Shown: positions 7,727 through 16,588 of the stretch, one piece after another
Position numbering within the stretch: the stretch's first letter is position 1
Layout of the letters: every line of letters begins with the position of its first letter
DNA from: Caballeronia calidae
Lineage (GTDB): Bacteria > Pseudomonadota > Gammaproteobacteria > Burkholderiales > Burkholderiaceae
Length of the DNA: 64,000 nucleotides
Reading direction: 5' to 3'
Assembly: GCF_900044055.2 (NCBI RefSeq)
Contig: NZ_FCOX02000030.1
Location: forward strand, 1-64,000
The notes under the pieces: model-generated
Databases searched by the model: none
What the model was told of the DNA's origin: nothing
The model's input: only the letters and a program-made list of their open reading frames with translations
Position numbers and translations under genes: made by a program

Positions 7727-8809
7727 ATGACATTCCTTCAGATCCAGCGTTTGCGCAAGACCTACGATGAAGTCGTCGCCATCGACAATGTTTCGCTCGA
7801 CATCGAACGCGGCGAATTCATGACCTTCCTCGGGCCGTCCGGCTCGGGAAAGAGCACCACGCTTTATATCGTCGCGGGCTTTCAGGAACCGACGGAAGGG
7901 CGCGTCCTGCTCGATGGCAAGCCGCTGCTTTCGGTGGCGCCGAACAAGCGCAACATCGGCATGGTGTTTCAGCGCTATACGCTGTTTCCACATTTGACGG
8001 TGGGCGAGAACGTCGCGTTTCCGCTGCGCGTGCGCCGCCGTCCCGATGCCGAGGTCAGGAAGAAAGTCGACGAGATGCTCGCGCTCGTGCATCTCTCGGA
8101 CTTCCGCGACCGCATGCCCGCGCAGATGTCCGGCGGCCAGCAGCAACGCGTGGCGATCGCGCGTGCGCTCGCTTACGACCCGCCCGTGCTTCTCATGGAC
8201 GAGCCGCTTTCCGCGCTCGACAAGAAGCTGCGCGAGGAGATTCAGCTCGAACTGCGCCGCATTCATCAGGAGACGGGCGTCACGATTCTGTATGTGACGC
8301 ACGATCAGGAAGAAGCGTTGCGGCTGTCGGATCGCATCGCGGTGTTCAACAAGGGGCGCATCGAGCAATGCGGAACGGGCGAGGAACTCTATGCCAATCC
8401 CGCTTCGAAGTTCGTCGCGAACTTCATCGGCAACTCGAACTTCCTGCCCGTTCGCGTGACGTCGAGCAGCACGGAGCAATCGAGCGGTGTGTTTCCCAAC
8501 GGTCATGCCGTGACCGCTGCCGGCAATGCATCGCTCACCGCGGGCGATGAAGGCACGCTGATGGTTCGCCCGGAACAGATCCGCATTCGCGCGCTGGGCG
8601 CGTCGAACGCATCAGCGGGCTTGCCCGTCACCGTGCGCGACATCACCTATCTGGGCGACGCCATGCACTACGCAGTGGCGACGCCCTGGGAGCAGGAAAT
8701 CTCCATCCGCATGCCGGCGGGCGACCATCGCGATAGCGGTCTCGTGATCGGCACGCAGGCGCTCGTCGATTGGGATGTTCGCGATGTCCGGCTCTTCACA
8801 CAGGCCTGA
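7727..8809 (+). CDS. ABC transporter ATP-binding protein, PotA-like
   Basis: This 360-residue ATPase has Walker A GPSGSGKST (residues 36-44), signature MSGGQQQRVAIARAL, Walker B VLLMDEPLSALD and an H-loop (YVTHDQEEAL). A C-terminal TOBE-type regulatory domain (about residues 240-355) is typical of PotA/FbpC. It energises import through the two preceding permeases. Its stop is one base before the start of the second GntR gene, tying transport and regulation into one transcript. Confidence 0.93.
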   Translation: MTFLQIQRLRKTYDEVVAIDNVSLDIERGEFMTFLGPSGSGKSTTLYIVAGFQEPTEGRVLLDGKPLLSVAPNKRNIGMVFQRYTLFPHLTVGENVAFPLRVRRRPDAEVRKKVDEMLALVHLSDFRDRMPAQMSGGQQQRVAIARALAYDPPVLLMDEPLSALDKKLREEIQLELRRIHQETGVTILYVTHDQEEALRLSDRIAVFNKGRIEQCGTGEELYANPASKFVANFIGNSNFLPVRVTSSSTEQSSGVFPNGHAVTAAGNASLTAGDEGTLMVRPEQIRIRALGASNASAGLPVTVRDITYLGDAMHYAVATPWEQEISIRMPAGDHRDSGLVIGTQALVDWDVRDVRLFTQA

Positions 8810-8810
8810 T

Positions 8811-9596
8811 ATGGGCGACAGAGTGCCTTCGCTGAAGGTCGAGCGACCCAACATCACGCTGCGCGAGCTGGCCCTGGAGAAGATGCGTTCGGCCATTCTC
8901 GACGCACGCTTTCTTCCCGGCGATCGGCTGGTGGAACGCCCGTTGTGCGAAGAACTCGGCGTGAGCCGCACGGTGGTGCGCGAAGTCTTACGGCATCTGG
9001 AAACAGAGGGGCTGATCGCGTCGCTGCCGAATCAAGGGCAGATCGTCGCGATTCTGGATCCGGATACCGCCGCGGAAATCTACGAAATTCGCGCGTTGCT
9101 GGAAGGCGAAGCCGCGATGGCTTGCGCGCAGCATGCGGACGACGATGACGTCGCGGAACTTGCGAAGTGCATCGATGCGATCCAGCACGCGTTCGATACG
9201 CACGACCATCATGCGGTGCGCGATCACACGACCGCGTTCTACGAGCGCATGTTCACCGGCGGACAAAAGAACGTCGCGTGGGAGATCGTGCAGTCGCTGA
9301 CCGCCCGGATCAATCGACTGAGAGCAATGACGATCGCCTCCGACGACAGAGGTCAGCAGGCGGTTCAGGAAATGCGCCAGATCCTCGCCGCGATTCGCTC
9401 GCGGAACGCTCTTGACGCACGCGATGCCGCGCGGGCGCATGTCGAGCGCGTGTCTGGAATCGCTCGGGATTTGCTGAGCGAAGGGCAGATCAATGCGTCC
9501 TGGAAGCGCGCCGATAGGAACGTTCGCGGCAGCGCGATCGTGCTGCAAAAAGCAGTGCCCTACGAGAAGCAACAACCACGGTTCATCAAGCCATAA
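8811..9596 (+). CDS. GntR family transcriptional regulator, FCD subfamily (second regulator)
   Basis: This 261-residue paralogue of the first GntR protein starts at ATG 8811, one base after the ATPase stop. The winged helix (residues about 18-85) carries the same SRTVVREVLRHLETEGL recognition helix. The FCD domain differs more, and the protein has about 35 extra C-terminal residues, rich in basic and polar side chains, that the first regulator lacks. Same DNA target with a divergent ligand pocket suggests two regulators reading different effectors on shared operators (inference). There is no operator copy directly before it, so it depends on the transporter promoter. Confidence 0.88.
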   Translation: MGDRVPSLKVERPNITLRELALEKMRSAILDARFLPGDRLVERPLCEELGVSRTVVREVLRHLETEGLIASLPNQGQIVAILDPDTAAEIYEIRALLEGEAAMACAQHADDDDVAELAKCIDAIQHAFDTHDHHAVRDHTTAFYERMFTGGQKNVAWEIVQSLTARINRLRAMTIASDDRGQQAVQEMRQILAAIRSRNALDARDAARAHVERVSGIARDLLSEGQINASWKRADRNVRGSAIVLQKAVPYEKQQPRFIKP

Positions 9597-9689
9597 GCAA
9601 TCTATCACCTGTTCTGATTCGCTTTGTCAAACGCGTCGCGGCTCGCGCGGGCGGCAAGCCCGCGACGCACTTTTAGTAGAGGTATCGTT

Positions 9690-11150
9690 GTGCAATTGAA
9701 ATCCATGCTGAAGGACGCATCGCTTCTCCGTCACCAGGCTTTTATCGACGGTCAGTGGTGCACGGCGGATTCGGACGCGACCTTCGACGTGTTCGATCCG
9801 GCGACGGGCCGCTCGCTCGGCAGCGTGCCGAAGATGGGCGCACAGGAAACGCTGCGCGCCATCGACGCCGCCAATGCAGCGTGGCCCGCCTGGCGCGCAA
9901 AGACGGCGAAAGAGCGCGCGCTGCTGATGCGCCGCTGGTTCGAGCTGATGCTGGAAAACACGGACGATCTCGCGCTGATCCTGACTGCCGAGCAAGGCAA
10001 GCCGCTCGCGGAAGCGAAGGGCGAGATCGCCTACGCGGCATCGTTCATCGAATGGTTCGCGGAAGAAGGCAAGCGCGTCGCCGGCGATACGCTCGCCACA
10101 CCCGCGGCCGACAAGCGGCTCGTCGTCGTGAAGGAGCCGATCGGCGTGTGCGCTGCAATCACGCCTTGGAATTTTCCGGCCGCGATGATTACGCGCAAAG
10201 TCGGCCCCGCGCTCGCGGCGGGCTGTCCGATCGTCGTCAAGCCGGCTGAATCGACGCCGTTCTCCGCGCTCGCGATGGCGGTGCTCGCCGAGCGCGCAGG
10301 AATCCCTGCAGGCGTGCTCAACATCGTGACGGGCGACCCGAAGGAGATCGGCGGCGCGATCACGAGCAGCCCGGTGGTGCGCAAGCTGTCGTTCACCGGC
10401 TCGACGGGCGTGGGCCGACTGCTGATGGCGCAAAGCGCGCCGACGGTGAAGAAGGTCACGCTCGAACTCGGCGGCAACGCGCCGTTCATCGTTTTCGACG
10501 ACGCCGATCTCGACGCCGCGGTCGAAGGTGCGATCGCATCGAAGTATCGTAACAACGGTCAGACGTGCGTGTGCACGAACCGCTTCTACGTGCACGAGCG
10601 CGTGTACGACGCGTTCGCGGAGAAGCTCGTAAATGCCGTCGGCAAGCTGAAGGTGGGACACGGAACCGAGGCGGGCGCGACGCTCGGACCGCTCATCGAC
10701 GAAGCCGCCGTGAAGAAGGTCGAAGCACATATCGCCGATGCGGTCGGCAAGGGCGCGAATGTCATCGCGGGCGGCAAGCGTCACGCGCTGGGACACGGAT
10801 TCTTCGAGCCGACCGTTCTGTCGAACGCGACCATCGACATGTGCGTCGCGAAGGAAGAGACCTTCGGCCCGCTCTCGCCGCTCTTCCGTTTTTCGAGCGA
10901 CGAGGAAGTCGTGCGGCTCGCCAACGACACGGAATTCGGGCTGGCGGCGTATTTCTACAGCCGCGATATCGGGCGCATCTGGCGCGTGGCCGAGCAACTC
11001 GAATACGGCATGGTGGGGATCAACACCGGCGCCATTTCGAACGAAGTCGCGCCGTTCGGCGGCGTCAAGCAATCGGGACTGGGCCGCGAAGGATCGCACT
11101 ACGGGATCGACGATTATCTCGTCATCAAATACCTGTGCATGGCCGTTTGA
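9690..11150 (+). CDS. gabD: Aldehyde dehydrogenase, GabD-like (succinate-semialdehyde type)
   Basis: This 486-residue NAD(P)+-dependent dehydrogenase closely follows the GabD pattern: ITPWNFPAAMITRK, FTGSTGVGR, catalytic Glu in LELGGNAPFIVFDDADLD, and catalytic Cys293 in NNGQTCVCTNRF, where the second Cys two residues on is typical of GabD enzymes. Start choice: GTG at 9690 has AGAGG 7 bp upstream, while ATG at 9705 lacks one. It would oxidise succinate semialdehyde or a similar C4-C5 semialdehyde to the acid, feeding the TCA cycle. It lies 93 bp after the second GntR gene, probably in the same transcript. Exact substrate is inferred from family only. Confidence 0.85.
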   Translation: MQLKSMLKDASLLRHQAFIDGQWCTADSDATFDVFDPATGRSLGSVPKMGAQETLRAIDAANAAWPAWRAKTAKERALLMRRWFELMLENTDDLALILTAEQGKPLAEAKGEIAYAASFIEWFAEEGKRVAGDTLATPAADKRLVVVKEPIGVCAAITPWNFPAAMITRKVGPALAAGCPIVVKPAESTPFSALAMAVLAERAGIPAGVLNIVTGDPKEIGGAITSSPVVRKLSFTGSTGVGRLLMAQSAPTVKKVTLELGGNAPFIVFDDADLDAAVEGAIASKYRNNGQTCVCTNRFYVHERVYDAFAEKLVNAVGKLKVGHGTEAGATLGPLIDEAAVKKVEAHIADAVGKGANVIAGGKRHALGHGFFEPTVLSNATIDMCVAKEETFGPLSPLFRFSSDEEVVRLANDTEFGLAAYFYSRDIGRIWRVAEQLEYGMVGINTGAISNEVAPFGGVKQSGLGREGSHYGIDDYLVIKYLCMAV

Positions 11151-11267
11151 AATCGGGCGAATGCGCCGTTGTCGTGGAATTTCTATGCCTTCGCGGGTGC
11201 GGGCGTAGCCGCCGCTGCGGTTCTGGCATGGGTTCCAAACGCCGCAAAAAAATGCGTAAACCCTAAT

Positions 11268-11279
11268 ACGGAATACCAT
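11268..11279. promoter_or_regulatory. GntR operator-like site D (ACGGAATACCAT)
   Basis: This matches ATGGNATNCCAT except for C at position 2. It is preceded by TAATAC (11264-11269), a possible -10 box overlapping the arm as at sites A and C. It lies 168 bp upstream of the chemoreceptor gene and 118 bp after the GabD-like gene, so its likely client is the chemoreceptor. Confidence 0.55.
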
Positions 11280-11306
11280 CATCTTTGTCGTTAAGCGTGC
11301 AGGAAG

Positions 11307-11336
11307 CGCGTTCGGGCAGATTTAAGCCCGAACGCG
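11307..11336. promoter_or_regulatory. Perfect 11-bp-arm hairpin in the leader of the chemoreceptor gene
   Basis: CGCGTTCGGGC and GCCCGAACGCG flank the 8-nt loop AGATTTAA. No T-run follows, so it is not a standard terminator for the upstream gene. If transcription starts near site D it lies in the 5' leader of the chemoreceptor mRNA, where it could act as an attenuator or stability element. Confidence 0.5.
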
Positions 11337-11447
11337 ATCCGAATCGCTCGGTGGCTGTCATCTCTGGCGATGACTCGTCCATCAACGAAACGTTCATGCC
11401 AGGGTCATCGCACAAGTCTGACAGCCGCCTTCCAGACTTAGACGACC

Positions 11448-13028
11448 ATGAAAAAGATCCAGAATCTGCCGATCGCGGTAAAGATAGGCGTTGCATTTGC
11501 CGCAGTCATTTTCACCTTCGCGGTGAGCGCCTTCATATGCATCTTCAGCATCAAGGCAATCGACCATAAACAGAACGAGATTGCCGCATCGGAAAGCACA
11601 TTGCTTCTGCTGAAGGACGGCACGGCGGACTATCTGAACATCGTCTGGGCGGTTCTCGCGAACAACCTGAACGGCGAGCCGGGCCACAAGGCGTGGATCG
11701 ACGGGCACGCCAAAGACTTTCACACGCGGCTGTCCGGCATTCAGGCGGCCGATGCGACCGGCGAGAACGCGAAGCTCATCGGCAAGGCGAGCGACGAATA
11801 CGATGCGTGGCTTCGCACGGTCGTGAATCCTTTGATCGAGATGCGCAAGAAGGTCGATGCGTTCTCGGCCAGCGTGAGCGATCTTTCGCAGATGACGGAG
11901 AGCTTCGGCTCATACCTCGGCACGGAAAAGCTGATTGTCTCGGTCGACAAGCTTCAGACCTACGAGCAAGACAGGATTTCGGCGAACCGGCAAGAACTCG
12001 ACGCGTTGCGCGCCCGCATCTATACGACGATCTTCGTTTCATCGATGGTCGCCGCGATTGCCGCGGTGCTCGCGGGAACCTGGCTTGCGCGCATCGTTTC
12101 CCGTCCGCTGAAACAAGCCGTGAGCGTCGCTACGCGCGTGGCCGAAGGCGATCTGACGGCGCGCATCGAGGCATCGTCGATGGACGAAACCGGGCAACTG
12201 ATGGCGAGCCTCAAGTCGATGAATCAAAGCCTGTCCAAACTCGTTGGCCATGTGAGGATCGGCGCGGACGGCATCGCGACCGCGTCGAGCGAAATCGCCG
12301 CCGGCAACCTGGATCTGTCCGCGCGCACCGAAGAGCAGGCAAGCTCGCTCGCGGAAACAGCGGCCAGCATGACGCAGCTCACCGATACGGTCAAACAGAA
12401 CAGCCAGAACGCGCGCCACGCGAATACGCTCGCCACAGGCGCGTCCGACTTGGCCGATTCCGGCAACGAAGCGGTTCAGAACATGGTTCGAACCATTCAC
12501 CGGATCAGCAACAGCTCCAGCAAGATTTCCGATATCACCGGCGTGATCGAAGGCATCGCGTTCCAGACGAACATCCTCGCGCTCAACGCGGCGGTCGAAG
12601 CGGCGCGCGCCGGCGATCAGGGCCGTGGATTCGCGGTGGTGGCGAGCGAAGTTCGCAGCCTCGCGCAACGTTCGGCAACGGCGGCGAAGGAGATCAAGGA
12701 ACTGATCGTCGCATCGGTCGAAACGGTTCAGAGCGGCGAACGGCAGGCGGCGGAAGTCGGCGAAACGATTGCGCAGGTGCGGCTGGCGATCAGACAGGTG
12801 TCGGATATCGTCGGTGAAATCGCGGCGGCGTCCGAGTCACAGGGGCAGGGTATCGAGGAGGTGAATCTGGCCGTTACGCAGATGGATCAGGTCACGCAAC
12901 AGAACGCGGCGCTCGTGGAACAGGCGGCGGCAGCGGCGCATTCGCTCGAAGAACAGACGTCGAATCTCAGAAGTCTGGTCGCGGTGTTCAAGCTCGAAGA
13001 TCACCGGAATGCCGCGCTGTTCGGTTGA
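11448..13028 (+). CDS. Methyl-accepting chemotaxis protein
   Basis: This 526-residue chemoreceptor has TM1 at about residues 10-33, a periplasmic four-helix-bundle-like sensor (34-187), TM2 (about 188-212), HAMP (about 213-265) and a long signalling coiled coil with the conserved hairpin tip (about 358-400; EGIAFQTNILALNAAVEAAR). It ends in DHRNAALFG and lacks a C-terminal NWETF-type CheR tether. It signals to CheA/CheW and steers motility toward a ligand. Its position inside the island, with an operator copy upstream, suggests it senses the substrate or a metabolite of this pathway (inference). The ribosome site is weak. Confidence 0.9.
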   Translation: MKKIQNLPIAVKIGVAFAAVIFTFAVSAFICIFSIKAIDHKQNEIAASESTLLLLKDGTADYLNIVWAVLANNLNGEPGHKAWIDGHAKDFHTRLSGIQAADATGENAKLIGKASDEYDAWLRTVVNPLIEMRKKVDAFSASVSDLSQMTESFGSYLGTEKLIVSVDKLQTYEQDRISANRQELDALRARIYTTIFVSSMVAAIAAVLAGTWLARIVSRPLKQAVSVATRVAEGDLTARIEASSMDETGQLMASLKSMNQSLSKLVGHVRIGADGIATASSEIAAGNLDLSARTEEQASSLAETAASMTQLTDTVKQNSQNARHANTLATGASDLADSGNEAVQNMVRTIHRISNSSSKISDITGVIEGIAFQTNILALNAAVEAARAGDQGRGFAVVASEVRSLAQRSATAAKEIKELIVASVETVQSGERQAAEVGETIAQVRLAIRQVSDIVGEIAAASESQGQGIEEVNLAVTQMDQVTQQNAALVEQAAAAAHSLEEQTSNLRSLVAVFKLEDHRNAALFG

Positions 13029-13042
13029 AGCACAACTTCGAC

Positions 13043-13066
13043 GCGGCTACGCCGGGGCGTAGCCGC
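13043..13066. terminator. Bidirectional hairpin between convergent chemoreceptor and aldehyde dehydrogenase genes
   Basis: GCGGCTACGC and GCGTAGCCGC form a 10-bp perfect stem with a CGGG loop, in the 53-bp gap between two convergent genes. It is followed on the plus strand by AGTTT only, so any termination there would be weakly T-assisted. Confidence 0.65.
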
Positions 13067-13081
13067 AGTTTCGCGTTTGAC

Positions 13082-14551
13082 TCAGCGCATGACGAAGGGA
13101 TCGTCGATCGGATCATCCGACGTGCGCAGCCACACGGTTCGCGTCGTCGTGTACTCCAGCGCGGCGCTCATGCCGCCTTCGCGGCCGTGTCCCGACAGGC
13201 CGAAGCCACCGAACGGCGCGAGCGGCGACACCACGCGATAGGTATTGATCCACACGATGCCCGACTTGATGCGCTTCGACACACGATGCGCGCGCGTGAG
13301 ATTCGTCGTGAAGATGCCGGCGGCAAGGCCATAAACCGTGCTGTTCGCCTTCTCGATCGCTTCTTCTTCGGAGACGAACGTATCGACGGAAAGCACCGGG
13401 CCGAACAGTTCCTTCGTGATGCAGTCCGGGCGATCGAGACCGCTGCAATCGAGAATCGTCGGCGCGTAATAGAAGCCGTCGCGATCCAGCGTCTTGCCGC
13501 CGGTAAGTACTTTCGCGCCCTGACGCAACGAGGCATCGACAACCGATTCGATATTTTTGCGCTGACGTTCCGTGCATAGCGGCCCGAACTCCGTTTCCAC
13601 TTCGTTCGGCGAACCCACGCGAATGCGCTCGACGCGTTCCACGAGCATCGCGAGGAAGCGCTCCTTCACGGATTCCTCGACCAGCAGACGCGAACCCGCC
13701 ACGCAGCTTTGACCGCTCGCCGCGAAGATCGCCGCGACCTGCGCATTCACCGCGCTTTGAATGTCGGTATCGGCGAACACGATGAACGGCGACTTGCCGC
13801 CGAGTTCGAGCGACACCTTCGCGAGATTGTTCGACGTGTTCGAGACGATGTGCCTCGCCGTCTCCGGCCCGCCGGTGAACGCGACCTTCGATACCTTCGG
13901 ATGGCTGCTCAGCACCGCGCCGCATTCCGGCCCGAAGCCGGTGATGACGTTGACCACGCCCGCGGGAAAGCCCGCTTCGTGGATCAGCTTCGCGAATTCG
14001 AGCAGCGGACCTGGCGCTTCTTCCGATGCCTTCAGCACCACCGTGCAGCCCGCGGCGAGCGCCGGCCCGACCTTGACGGCGGAAAGAAACAACTGGCTGT
14101 TCCACGGCACGATTGCCGCGACCACGCCCACTGGCTCGCGTTCGAGCCAGACCTGCATGTCCGGCTTGTCGACGGGAATGTGACTGCCTTCGAGCTTGTC
14201 GGCGATGCCCGCGTAATAGCGATAGTAGTCGGCGACGTAAGCGATCTGGCTCGACGTCTCGCGGATGATCTTGCCGGTATCGTTCGTTTCGATTTCCGCC
14301 AGACGCGGCGCGGCTTTCTCGACGAGATCGGCGAGCTTGTGAAGCAGCTTGCCGCGCGCCGATGCGCTCAGGCCGGCCCATGCGCGATCGCTCAATGCGC
14401 GGCTCGCTGCATCGACGGCGCGGTTTACCTGTTCGGTGCGTGCTTCGGGCATCTCGGCCCAGACCGCGCCCGTCGCCGGGTTCACGCTGCCGAAACTCGC
14501 GGCGCCGGGTTCGAACTGCCCGTCGATATAAAGCTGAAATTGGGGATTCAT
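13082..14551 (-). CDS. Aldehyde dehydrogenase (cassette copy, minus strand)
   Basis: This 489-residue NAD(P)+-dependent aldehyde dehydrogenase has catalytic Glu in LELGGKSPFIVF and Cys283 in SGQSCVAGSRL. It also has FTGGPETARHIV for cofactor binding and the family's C-terminal FGGFGLSGHGREGG. It is a clear paralogue of the dehydrogenase at 20947-22419: same length within one residue and same catalytic Cys number. It is the last gene of the mirrored cassette and follows the LLM gene by 12 bp. It probably oxidises the aldehyde released by the monooxygenase and hydrolase steps; substrate unknown. Confidence 0.9.
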   Translation of the reverse strand: MNPQFQLYIDGQFEPGAASFGSVNPATGAVWAEMPEARTEQVNRAVDAASRALSDRAWAGLSASARGKLLHKLADLVEKAAPRLAEIETNDTGKIIRETSSQIAYVADYYRYYAGIADKLEGSHIPVDKPDMQVWLEREPVGVVAAIVPWNSQLFLSAVKVGPALAAGCTVVLKASEEAPGPLLEFAKLIHEAGFPAGVVNVITGFGPECGAVLSSHPKVSKVAFTGGPETARHIVSNTSNNLAKVSLELGGKSPFIVFADTDIQSAVNAQVAAIFAASGQSCVAGSRLLVEESVKERFLAMLVERVERIRVGSPNEVETEFGPLCTERQRKNIESVVDASLRQGAKVLTGGKTLDRDGFYYAPTILDCSGLDRPDCITKELFGPVLSVDTFVSEEEAIEKANSTVYGLAAGIFTTNLTRAHRVSKRIKSGIVWINTYRVVSPLAPFGGFGLSGHGREGGMSAALEYTTTRTVWLRTSDDPIDDPFVMR

Positions 14552-14563
14552 GGAATCGTTACC

Positions 14564-15601
14564 TCACGCGAAGGCGGGCATGACGTCGCGGATCATGCGT
14601 TCGAGCGACGCCTTCTTGCGCTCGAAGCTCATGCCCGTGTCGATCCAGAACGAATACTCGTCGAAGCCGAGCGCTTCATAAGCCTTCAGACGCGCGATAA
14701 CTTCTTCCGGCGTGCCGATGACATTGTTCTTGCGCATCGCGTCCGGCGTATAGAACGGATGCGCGGCGATCTCTTCCGGGCTGAGCGTCTTGATCATGCC
14801 GCGGCTGATCGGGCGCTCGTTCTTGAACCACGCGCCGAAGTAGTTGTAGAAGACGTTGACTTCGTCGGCTGCAACTTGCGCGTCGTCTTCGCTGCTCGCG
14901 ACGTAGGTATGCCGGAGCAGCATGATCTGCGGACGCGGCACGTCGCTGAATTTTTCGCATGCGGCATTGAAGTGGCCGACGAGCTTTTCCACTTCTTCAT
15001 CGCCCATATGCAGTGGCGTGACCTGCACGTTGCAGCCGTTCGACACGGCGAATTCGTGGCTGTTGGGATCGCGCGCGGCGACCCAGATCGGCGGATGGGG
15101 CTGCTGCAACGGCAGCGGCGACGACGTCGTCGATGGGAAATTCCAGTACTCGCCTTCATGCGCGTAGTCGCCCTCCCACAGCTTCTTCACCGCCGGAATC
15201 AGCTCGCGCATGCGCTGACCCGCGTTCCATGCGTCGAGGCCCGGCATGAGCCGCTCGTACTCGAACGAATACGCGCCGCGCGCGATGCCGAGTTCGAGCC
15301 GCCCGTCCGTGATGATGTCGGTCATGGCCGCTTCGCCCGCGAGCTTGATCGGATGCCAGAACGGTGCGATCACCGTGCCCGTGCCGAGCCTCACGTTCTT
15401 CGTCTTGTTGGCGAGATCGACGAGATTGAGGAACGGATTCGGCGCGATGGTGAAGTCCATGCCGTGATGCTCGCCGGTCCAGACGGCGTGCATGCCGCCA
15501 CGATCGGCGATCTGGCACAGCTCGACCATCTCGTCGTAGAGCTGCTTCTGGGTGGTCTTGTCGGAGACGCGCTCCATGTGAACGAAAAGCGAAAAACGCA
15601 T
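14564..15601 (-). CDS. LLM class flavin-dependent monooxygenase (luciferase-like), minus-strand copy
   Basis: This 345-residue enzyme has the bacterial-luciferase (LLM) TIM-barrel fold. Key segments are MRFSLFVHMER, VWTGEHHGMDFTIAPNPF, VRLGTGTVIAPFWHPIKLAGE, GRLELGIARGAYSFEYERLMP and the C-terminal flavin region with GTPEEVIARLKAYEALGFDEY. Such enzymes use reduced FMN from a separate flavin reductase plus oxygen to hydroxylate, Baeyer-Villiger oxidise or ring-open substrates; RutA and pyridine ring-cleaving oxygenases belong here. Its closest relative is the LLM at 19862-20905. The flavin reductase that should sit just upstream survives only as a remnant (15605-15750), so this copy must borrow reduced flavin. 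Confidence 0.9.
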   Translation of the reverse strand: MRFSLFVHMERVSDKTTQKQLYDEMVELCQIADRGGMHAVWTGEHHGMDFTIAPNPFLNLVDLANKTKNVRLGTGTVIAPFWHPIKLAGEAAMTDIITDGRLELGIARGAYSFEYERLMPGLDAWNAGQRMRELIPAVKKLWEGDYAHEGEYWNFPSTTSSPLPLQQPHPPIWVAARDPNSHEFAVSNGCNVQVTPLHMGDEEVEKLVGHFNAACEKFSDVPRPQIMLLRHTYVASSEDDAQVAADEVNVFYNYFGAWFKNERPISRGMIKTLSPEEIAAHPFYTPDAMRKNNVIGTPEEVIARLKAYEALGFDEYSFWIDTGMSFERKKASLERMIRDVMPAFA

Positions 15602-15604
15602 GGT

Positions 15605-15750
15605 GCAACCTTTTTCAAGAGTGAAGCGGGCGTACGTGAACGGATTCGCGGTGAAGCCTGCGAGTGTCCGTCGTCACGAGCGGCAGTGCGCTCGCGACGA
15701 CGGACAGCCAGGCCCCGAAAGCGTCGCGAAGCTCGCGGGTAGGTTTGAAA
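15605..15750 (-). pseudogene. Decayed remnant of the flavin reductase gene
   Basis: The 168-bp gap between hydrolase and LLM holds a recognisable flavin reductase N-terminus. In one frame it reads ELRDAFGAW, then SALPLVTTD, matching EFRRALGAF, then TVVTT of the intact copies. After a frame change it reads GFTANPFTY (15632-15658), against GFTANSFTS in the intact proteins; 24 of 28 bases in that stretch match the copy at 3543-4499. No start codon remains and the other 270 or so residues are missing. Its position, after the hydrolase and before LLM, is exactly that of the intact flavin reductase in the plus-strand cassette. Confidence 0.75.
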
Positions 15751-15769
15751 CTGTCGCCGGGCGCAAGGC

Positions 15770-16588
15770 TCACGCTGCCGACGGCATCGATTCTTCGTGC
15801 GGTTCGCGATCCAGCCACGCACGCAAGGCGCGATTGACCTTGTCCGGCGCGGTCAGATTCACCATATGGCGCTCGTCTTCGATCACCACGGCTGTGCCGT
15901 TGCGCGCGGCTGCGGCCATCTGCAGGGTCATGGCGGGCGTCGAGTTCGGATCGTCCGCGCCGGTCAGAACGAGCGCGGGGCAGGCGACCGTCGGCCAGCC
16001 GTCGGCATAGGTCTCGTCGCCGTTGGCGAACGCCGTGTAAGCCGCGGCGTAGCCATCGATCCCGACCGATTTCAGCCACGACTCGACCTTGCGGGCGGCG
16101 ATTCGCTGCGCTTCTTCGTCGTTGAACCAGCGCCGCAACGGCGTTTCCACGTCGATGGTCCCGGACCGAAGCTCGGCCGCGCGTTCGAGCACGGCCTGCC
16201 GGGCCTCGGCTGTGCGCCGGTACACGCCGTTCAGCACGGCGACGCGCTTCACCAGATCAGGCCGCGTGACGGCGACGCCCGCGACGATCAGCGATCCCAT
16301 CGAATGCCCGGCCAGATTGACGGGACCGGCGTCGAGCGCCTCGACGAATTCGATCGCCCATTGAACGAACGTTTGCAGCGTGGCGTAGGCGTCGAGCGCG
16401 TCGCTGGCGCCGTGACCCGGCATATCGACCGCGATGACGCGGAAGTCGCGCGAGAGTTCATCGATTTGCGGAACCCACGCCTGCGCCTGCATGCCGACAC
16501 CGTGAATCAGAACCAGCGGCTCGCCGGTTCCGTGCTCGAGGTAGTGAGCGCTGCGCTTACTTGACAGCTGCAGGATTGTTGACGTCAT
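15770..16588 (-). CDS. Alpha/beta-fold hydrolase (minus-strand cassette)
   Basis: This 272-residue hydrolase has HGVGMQAQAWVPQIDEL, nucleophile elbow GHSMGSL, acid in TGADDPNSTP and His in EDERHMVNL. It is related to, but clearly more diverged than, the hydrolases at 2678-3550 and 17953-18825. The ATG at 16588 overlaps the AA_synth gene by 32 bp; the only other in-frame ATG lies inside the oxyanion motif. It presumably acts on the product of its cassette's LLM enzyme. The divergence from its two siblings suggests a shifted substrate. Confidence 0.88.
   Translation of the reverse strand: MTSTILQLSSKRSAHYLEHGTGEPLVLIHGVGMQAQAWVPQIDELSRDFRVIAVDMPGHGASDALDAYATLQTFVQWAIEFVEALDAGPVNLAGHSMGSLIVAGVAVTRPDLVKRVAVLNGVYRRTAEARQAVLERAAELRSGTIDVETPLRRWFNDEEAQRIAARKVESWLKSVGIDGYAAAYTAFANGDETYADGWPTVACPALVLTGADDPNSTPAMTLQMAAAARNGTAVVIEDERHMVNLTAPDKVNRALRAWLDREPHEESMPSAA

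Noticed and set aside
13709..15742. 677-codon plus-strand frame across the minus cassette
   Set aside because: It is an antisense shadow spanning the LLM and dehydrogenase genes, with Arg/Asp/His-rich composition and no motifs.
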